Source: Bacteroidales bacterium
Lineage (GTDB): Bacteria > Bacteroidota > Bacteroidia > Bacteroidales > Paludibacteraceae
NCBI GenBank assembly: GCA_012837935.1
Contig: DUQG01000077.1
Location: 1-41,611 of the forward strand
Direction of reading: 5' to 3'
DNA: 41,611 nucleotides
Positions within the stretch are counted from its first letter, which is position 1; each line of letters begins with the position of its first letter. Position numbers and translations under genes: made by a program. Below the pieces are notes generated by a model, which did not search any database, had not been told where the DNA came from, and saw nothing but the letters and a program-made list of their open reading frames with translations. Below are positions 37,497-41,611 of this stretch, in pieces.

Positions 37497-37501
37497 CCTC
37501 C
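37497..37501 (-). promoter_or_regulatory. Strong Shine-Dalgarno GGAGG before the sirtuin
   Basis: AAAGGAGG lies 7 bases before the ATG at 37489. It is the second of only two clear Shine-Dalgarno sequences noticed in the window and supports the chosen start. Further upstream, TAAATTTG (37523-37516) fits the -7 consensus but has no -33 element at normal spacing. Confidence 0.65.
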
Positions 37502-37598
37502 TTTGTTATTAGCTACAAATTTACTAAAAATTTACCAAATTCCAGCTATCAATTATTCTTTCTTGATTATTTTAAAATTCCGATTGAAATTAATTTCT

Positions 37599-37606
37599 TA
37601 CTTTTG
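37599..37606 (+). promoter_or_regulatory. TACTTTTG -7 element before the outer-membrane protein gene
   Basis: TACTTTTG matches TAnnTTTG and lies 28 bases before the ATG at 37635. No good TTTG is present 19-21 bases upstream, so strength is uncertain. Confidence 0.38.
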
Positions 37607-37634
37607 TATAAAAATAGAATATTAGTTGCGGAAA

Positions 37635-38483
37635 ATGAAAAAACAGAGTTTCATAGTATTACTTCTTTTTATCTTCACTTGTCAAATCGCATCGGCAAAT
37701 GACAGCACGAAGTACGCTTTACGCACTTCGGCAACAACTGTCGGCATTGGACTTTCCAATATAACAAACCCTTATTTATCGCCATTTGAATATAAAGGAA
37801 GTAAAATTAGAGTACAAAATAACTCTCGACGCTTTGTAAAAGCAACTCAAAACCAAATATCACATTCCGGTCAAATACTTTTTGACCTTGGAAATGGGAA
37901 ACATCCAAGCGGTAGAAACTCATTGCTGTTTTTCAACACGCATTTTATGTATGGCGGAAACTATCATTTCAGACCCGCAGAAAATTTAATGATTTTAGGT
38001 GGCGGTAGTTGGAATTTGGGTGTAGGCGGAAAATATATGGGCAGGAACGTCAACAATCCTTTTTCACTGGATTTATATACCAATATTAATGTTACCGCAG
38101 AAGCTCAATACAGTTTCAATATCAAAAACTTGGATTTCAGAATGCAACTGGGTGCTGTAAGTCCTATTTTTGGATGTATGTTTGTACCTATGCAGAATAT
38201 CAGCTACTACGAGCTATTTATGCTAAATAATGCAAAAAATGCATTCCATTTCAGTTCACTGCACAATAAACGAGCGATTTACAGCTATTTCAATTTGGAT
38301 TTTTTGCTCAAACATCATACTTGGCGATTTAGCATTCAAAACGATTATAGCAAGTACTCGGCAAACGATATGGTGTTAAAAAATCAAGGACTTATTTTTT
38401 CGATAGGAACCGTGGTTCATCTCTATACTTTCAAGGGAAAAAAAGAGAAAATCCCAACAAATTTTATCCATTCATATGAATAA
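37635..38483 (+). CDS. Exported protein, probable outer-membrane beta-barrel (function unknown)
   Basis: The 282-residue product starts at the ATG at 37635 (a longer frame opens at TTG three codons earlier). MKKQSFIVLLLFIFTCQIAS is a signal peptide, probably cut after SASAN-like ASANDS. The mature part has many short alternating strands (SLLFFNTHFMYGGNYHF, RPAENLMILGGGSWNLGVGG, LDLYTNINVTAEAQYSF, RFSIQNDYSKY) with aromatic ends, a beta-barrel pattern. It resembles DUF3316-type proteins of Bacteroides by eye, though I am not sure. Its stop overlaps the S41 peptidase start by 8 bases, so the two are co-translated and may work together in the envelope. Confidence 0.7.
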   Translation: MKKQSFIVLLLFIFTCQIASANDSTKYALRTSATTVGIGLSNITNPYLSPFEYKGSKIRVQNNSRRFVKATQNQISHSGQILFDLGNGKHPSGRNSLLFFNTHFMYGGNYHFRPAENLMILGGGSWNLGVGGKYMGRNVNNPFSLDLYTNINVTAEAQYSFNIKNLDFRMQLGAVSPIFGCMFVPMQNISYYELFMLNNAKNAFHFSSLHNKRAIYSYFNLDFLLKHHTWRFSIQNDYSKYSANDMVLKNQGLIFSIGTVVHLYTFKGKKEKIPTNFIHSYE

Positions 38484-39495
38484 ACTGTTTCAACATATTA
38501 CCCTATTCTTCACAGTTTCAGTGCTTTTTTATTCGTGCATGAGGGAACCGGACATTCACCCGAATACGAACAGAGGAAACTTTGAAGCTTTGTGGAAAAT
38601 TATCGACACACGATATTGTTATTTGGACTACAAAGGAATTGACTGGAACGATGTGCACGAGCGTTATTCAGCCAGAATTGACACCGTGAGCAATAAGTAC
38701 GGTTTATTTGACCTACTGGGTGAAATGCTACGAGAGCTAAAAGACGGGCATGTCAATCTCTATTCTGAGTTTGATATTAGTCGCTACACAGAGTGGTACA
38801 GTAGCTATCCAGCTAATTTCAACTCAAGCATTCTGTACAAAGAACGCTATCTGGGCAGCAACTACAGAATTGCCGGAAGTATGCGCTACAGGGCTATTGC
38901 CGATAATCAGGTTGGTTATATTTATTATGGTAGTTTTTCCAATAGTTTTAGCGACACACATATTCGCTCTATTTTTGAAATCTTCAAAAACTGCAAAGGT
39001 TTAATCATAGATGTACGAAACAATGGTGGCGGACTGGTTACCAATGCCGAGAAACTCGCATCCTACTTTTTTAAAGAAAAAACGCTGACAAACTACATTA
39101 CCCACAAAAGCGGTCCCGGACATTCTGACTTTTCAAAACCTACTGCCGTGTACACCGATGCACACGAAAAAATCAAATGGAAACGTCCGGTAATAATTCT
39201 CACAAACAGGCTGTCATACAGCGCTACGAACGATTTTGTGAGTAGAATGAAATATGCACCTCACGCTACGATTATTGGCGACAAAACCGGCGGTGGCGGT
39301 GGAATGCCGCTTTCCAGCGAACTTCCCAACGGCTGGATGGTGCGATTTTCAGCAAGTCCCACGTATGATGTGGAAATGAATAATATTGAATGGGGAATTG
39401 ATCCGGACGAAAAAGTTGATATGCTACAAAAAGATGAAGAAAATGGCTACGACAGCATTATAGAAGCTGCTATAAGCTTGATTTTAGCCAAGTAA
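38476..39495 (+). CDS. S41-family peptidase lipoprotein
   Basis: Envelope protease of 339 residues. The N-terminus ITLFFTVSVLFYSCMREPD is a lipoprotein signal with the lipobox cysteine C21. A tricorn-core-like helical region (residues 30-90) is followed by the S41 core: VGYIYYGSFSNSFSDTHI, GLIIDVRNNGGGL and the nucleophile serine in NRLSYSATNDFVSRMKY, then IIGDKTGGGGGMPLSSELPN. The general-base lysine normally follows at the glycine-rich segment; here K is in GDKTGG, slightly before its usual place. A PDZ domain is not visible. It is coupled to the membrane protein gene before it, and the TrmH-like gene follows after 10 bases. Confidence 0.85.
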   Translation: MNKLFQHITLFFTVSVLFYSCMREPDIHPNTNRGNFEALWKIIDTRYCYLDYKGIDWNDVHERYSARIDTVSNKYGLFDLLGEMLRELKDGHVNLYSEFDISRYTEWYSSYPANFNSSILYKERYLGSNYRIAGSMRYRAIADNQVGYIYYGSFSNSFSDTHIRSIFEIFKNCKGLIIDVRNNGGGLVTNAEKLASYFFKEKTLTNYITHKSGPGHSDFSKPTAVYTDAHEKIKWKRPVIILTNRLSYSATNDFVSRMKYAPHATIIGDKTGGGGGMPLSSELPNGWMVRFSASPTYDVEMNNIEWGIDPDEKVDMLQKDEENGYDSIIEAAISLILAK

Positions 39496-39505
39496 AAGAA
39501 AGATT

Positions 39506-40048
39506 ATGAAAAAATTAAAAATAACAGAACTAAACCGACTTAGCAACGAAGAATTTAAAGATGCAAAAAAAACACCGCTTATCGTTGTTTTGGATAATGT
39601 GCGCAGTTTGCACAATATCGGTTCGGTATTTAGAACTTCCGATACTTTTCTTGTGAAAAGTGTCTATCTTTGTGGAATTTGTTCTACACCACCCCATGCT
39701 GAAATTCATAAAACGGCATTAGGAGCTGAAAATACGGTTGATTGGGAATATTTTGAAGATGCCACGCAAGCTGTGAAAAAGCTGAAAGAGCAAGGTTACA
39801 CCGTCTTTGCCATAGAGCAGGCGGAAGGCAGCACCATGCTTGAGGACGTAGTTTTGAACAAAAACCAGCAATACGCCGTGGTACTAGGAAATGAAGTAAA
39901 AGGTGTACAGCAAGCTGTCATCGACCTTTGCGACGGTTGCATAGAAATTCCGCAGTACGGCACTAAGCACTCGCTAAATGTGAGCGTTACTTCCGGAATA
40001 ATTATTTGGGAATTTGCAAAAAAGATAAAACAAACCAATAGGCAGTGA
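39506..40048 (+). CDS. TrmH/SpoU-family RNA 2'-O-methyltransferase
   Basis: SAM-dependent 2'-O-ribose methyltransferase of 180 residues acting on tRNA or rRNA. Motif 1 reads LDNVRSLHNIGSVFRTSD, motif 2 VLGNEVKGV and motif 3 IPQYGTKHSLNVSVTSGI, forming the trefoil-knot SPOUT fold. The N-terminal substrate domain of larger SpoU members is absent, so it is a short TrmH-type protein. Which RNA it modifies cannot be told. The stop codon lies inside the first unit of the 9-base tandem repeat that follows. Confidence 0.88.
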   Translation: MKKLKITELNRLSNEEFKDAKKTPLIVVLDNVRSLHNIGSVFRTSDTFLVKSVYLCGICSTPPHAEIHKTALGAENTVDWEYFEDATQAVKKLKEQGYTVFAIEQAEGSTMLEDVVLNKNQQYAVVLGNEVKGVQQAVIDLCDGCIEIPQYGTKHSLNVSVTSGIIIWEFAKKIKQTNRQ

Positions 40049-40079
40049 AGAGAGTGAAGAGAGTGAAGAGAGTGAAGAG
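40044..40079 (+). repeat. Tandem repeat, four copies of AGTGAAGAG
   Basis: Four perfect 9-base units, starting inside the stop codon of the TrmH-like gene, then a partial AGTGG. Copy number could vary by slippage; since it begins at the stop codon, only the 3' untranslated region would change. A degenerate GCCGGC/CCGAC palindrome follows near 40098-40115. Confidence 0.85.
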
Positions 40080-40164
40080 AGTGGCAAACAAGATTGCAGC
40101 CGGCTTTTAATCCGACAATTCTTTATTTACTTAACATCAACAAAAACCAAATATACACCTTAAA

Positions 40165-40878
40165 ATGAACAACTTAAAAACTTTGCTATTAACTGTGAGT
40201 CTGCTTTTCACGGGGATAGTTTTCGGGCAAACTGCTCTACAAAAAGAACTTTATCAAGCTTTTTTATACAACGATGTATCCAAATGGGAAACTGCCACAC
40301 TTAACTACGAAAAAAGAGCTAACTTAAATAACAACAGCGATCTACTAGAACTGATACACTGCTACTACGGCTATGTGTCAGTGCTTATTGACAAAAAACA
40401 GAATACAAAAGCAACTAATGCTATAAAAAAAGCGGAAACTTATATTGAAAAAGTGCTAAAATCAGACCCCAACAATGCGCTTGCTACCAACTACAAAGGG
40501 ATTTTTATGAGTTATCATGTTTCCCTAAACAAGATAAAAGCCACTACTTTGGGAAAACAAATACTTGATCAGTTAGATAAAGCCTACAAACTCAATCCAA
40601 ATGATGTGCAAATTCTTTTTGACAAAGGTAATTCACTCTATTACAGACCAAAAGTGTTTGGTGGCGATAAAAAAGAAGCCTTAAAATACTTCCAAAAAGC
40701 GATTTCCATTATAGAAAAACAGAAAAACACCAATGAAAATTGGATGTACGTTCAGATGTTATTTTTAGAAGCAAGATGTCATGAACTGCTTGGCAATGAG
40801 GATTTAGCTAAAAAAGGCTACGAAAAAACCTTAAAAATAGAGCCAAGATTTAAACTTACCAAGAGACAATCAGCATAA
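40165..40878 (+). CDS. Exported TPR-repeat protein
   Basis: Protein of 237 residues starting MNNLKTLLLTVSLLFTGIVFGQ, a signal peptide probably cleaved after FGQ (position 22). The rest is helical and fits tetratricopeptide repeats: NNSDLLELIHCYYGYVSVLI, DPNNALATNYKGIFMSYHVS, NPNDVQILFDKGNSLYYRPK and EARCHELLGNEDLAKKGYEK with the Tyr/Gly/Ala pattern of TPR helices. TPR proteins of this kind are periplasmic binding scaffolds. No enzyme motif is seen. It is not clearly in an operon with its neighbours: 116 bases lie before it and 34 after it. Confidence 0.8.
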   Translation: MNNLKTLLLTVSLLFTGIVFGQTALQKELYQAFLYNDVSKWETATLNYEKRANLNNNSDLLELIHCYYGYVSVLIDKKQNTKATNAIKKAETYIEKVLKSDPNNALATNYKGIFMSYHVSLNKIKATTLGKQILDQLDKAYKLNPNDVQILFDKGNSLYYRPKVFGGDKKEALKYFQKAISIIEKQKNTNENWMYVQMLFLEARCHELLGNEDLAKKGYEKTLKIEPRFKLTKRQSA

Positions 40879-40912
40879 TCGAAAGATAAAAATTTAATCA
40901 CAAAAGAAAAGA

Positions 40913-41251
40913 ATGAAAAACAGCGATTGGAAAGATAAATTAAACGCATTATTACCGGAAAATTACGTTTCGGAACCTGAAACAACGCAAGAGTCAGAAA
41001 GCACTCAACCTATGAAGCAAACACTTCGTGTAGAACTTGATAAGAGAAACGGTAAACCCGCCACGATTATCAGCGAATTTGAAGGAACTGACAAAGAGCT
41101 AAAAGATTTGGCTAAGGTTCTGAAAAACAAATGCGCTTCGGGCGGTTCGCAGCGTGGTGGCGAAATTCTAATTCAAGGCGATTTCAGAGTGCTAATTACA
41201 GAAACTTTGGAAAAAATGGGACATAAAGTGAGGAAGATTAATTTTAAATAG
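40913..41251 (+). CDS. yciH: SUI1/YciH-family translation initiation factor-like protein
   Basis: Bacterial homologue of eIF1, 112 residues, implicated in stringent selection of initiator tRNA and start codons. After an acidic, low-complexity N-terminus (residues 14-35, EPETTQESESTQPMK) comes the SUI1 domain. It has the basic loop ELDKRNGKPATIISEFEG, KVLKNKCASGGSQRGGEILI and the RNA-contacting QGDFRVLITETLEKMGHKVR. The motif C-x-S-G-G-S and QGD are family landmarks. It is monocistronic as far as visible. Confidence 0.9.
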   Translation: MKNSDWKDKLNALLPENYVSEPETTQESESTQPMKQTLRVELDKRNGKPATIISEFEGTDKELKDLAKVLKNKCASGGSQRGGEILIQGDFRVLITETLEKMGHKVRKINFK

Positions 41252-41345
41252 TTCGGGTGTTTATTTGTTCGGATGTTATGTGGTAGTTATTAATAGTTAT
41301 TTAATTGTTATTACGCTACGCTGTTATTTATTGTTATTAAATGTG
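41252..41345. repeat. Degenerate short repeats (TTCGGATGTT / TTATTGTTATT type)
   Basis: GTTCGGGTGTTTATTTGTTC followed by GGATGTTATG is the inverse of the motif before mutL (AACATCCGAAC). A second part repeats GTTATTTATTGTTATT variants around a GCTACGCTGTTATT word. Non-coding. It occupies the first part of the 360-base gene-free end of the window; the remainder holds the structures listed next. Confidence 0.55.
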
Positions 41346-41369
41346 TGATTATAAAAAACATTAAGATTT

Positions 41370-41432
41370 TTAAGAAGTTTAGACCCATTAAGTTATGCTT
41401 AATGAACCCTTAATCTAACCTTAGCTTCTTAA
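41370..41432. repeat. Nested inverted repeats, possible structured RNA
   Basis: Outer arms TTAAGAAG (41370-41377) and CTTCTTAA (41425-41432) pair perfectly. Between them CATTAAG (41386-41392) and CTTAATG (41398-41404) form a second 7-base hairpin with a 5-base loop. No coding frame or known RNA family is recognised. Confidence 0.45.
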
Positions 41433-41510
41433 TGGTAAAACACCTGACGAACTTTTACCAAAAAAGAAAGAGAATGCCTTATTTTAGGGATATTCACTAA
41501 TTAACAAAAC

Positions 41511-41548
41511 AAAGCCAACTAAATCATTGTGAGATAGTTGGCTTTTTT
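41511..41548 (+). terminator. Intrinsic terminator
   Basis: AAAGCCAACTA (41511-41521) pairs with TAGTTGGCTTT (41535-41545) and six T follow. It should end any plus-strand transcript from yciH. The region up to it holds only repeats and the nested hairpins. Confidence 0.85.
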
Positions 41549-41557
41549 GTATCTTTG
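41527..41557 (+). promoter_or_regulatory. Promoter overlapping the terminator at the window edge
   Basis: TTG (41527-41529), 20 bases, TATCTTTG (41550-41557), a match to the phylum consensus. Transcription should begin near 41564, for a gene or RNA that starts beyond the window. Confidence 0.6.
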
Positions 41558-41564
41558 TTTATCA

Positions 41565-41597
41565 CCCCGTTTTTGTAGTTAGACGCTCAAAACGGGG
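41565..41597 (+). repeat. Hairpin at the predicted 5' end of the next transcript
   Basis: CCCCGTTTT (41565-41573) and AAAACGGGG (41589-41597) are a perfect 9-base stem with a 15-base loop containing TAGTTAGACGC. Given the promoter just upstream it would cap the transcript's 5' end. Not followed by T. Function unknown; the window ends 14 bases later. Confidence 0.55.
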
Positions 41598-41611
41598 GTA
41601 ACCAAACAAAA

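Noticed and set aside
41571-41597. Integron attC-like site (GTTAGACGC)
   Set aside because: Only one half-site-like word is present and it falls in the loop, not the stem; the window ends before any second arm.

Overview
The window looks like a chromosome segment from a Bacteroidota species, most likely of the order Bacteroidales. The evidence is low GC, promoters of the TTTG / TAnnTTTG type, weak or absent Shine-Dalgarno sequences before most genes, an rprX/rprY-like two-component pair, and the block tRNA-tuf-tRNA-Trp-secE-nusG-rplKAJL-rpoBC with rpsU, xerC and raiA beside it. I cannot name a species.

Layout. (1) 169-15043, minus strand: one long surface-polysaccharide operon, read right to left. 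It starts with wecC and wecB (UDP-ManNAcA synthesis). A CapE-type UDP-GlcNAc 4,6-dehydratase, two DegT-family proteins, a formyltransferase-like protein, a GT2 glycosyltransferase and a NeuD/PglD-type acyltransferase follow. Next come a MaoC hydratase and a CitE-like lyase that overlap each other, then the flippase Wzx, two decayed genes (a FemAB-like transferase and a polysaccharide deacetylase), the polymerase Wzy and a GT4-like glycosyltransferase. No initiating sugar-phosphate transferase is present, so the locus is incomplete here or relies on genes elsewhere. (2) 15044-15717: divergent control region. (3) 15718-17945, plus: sensor kinase and response regulator. (4) 17946-18452: gene-free, with a terminator, a small palindrome, a MITE-like element and degenerate short repeats. 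(5) 18453-21487, minus: mutL and manC. (6) 21662-34995, minus: the transcription-translation block from four tRNAs through tuf, tRNA-Trp, secE, nusG and rplKAJL to rpoB and rpoC. (7) 35198-37489, minus: raiA, xerC, rpsU and a sirtuin. (8) 37635-41251, plus: a probable outer-membrane protein, an S41 peptidase lipoprotein, a TrmH-type methyltransferase, a TPR protein and a SUI1/YciH protein. (9) 41252-41611: gene-free, with structured elements and a promoter at the edge.

How the genes work together. WecB/WecC supply UDP-ManNAcA. The 4,6-dehydratase and the intact DegT aminotransferase should make a 2,4-diamino-2,4,6-trideoxy sugar nucleotide, which NeuD-like or formyltransferase-like enzymes could N-acylate. 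The most unusual parts are the CitE/MaoC pair, whose relatives act on short hydroxyacyl-CoA or enoyl-CoA, placed translationally next to the acyltransferase and flippase, and the second DegT protein, which has arginine at the PLP lysine position. Together they suggest an uncommon sugar decoration. This is inference from sequence and context.
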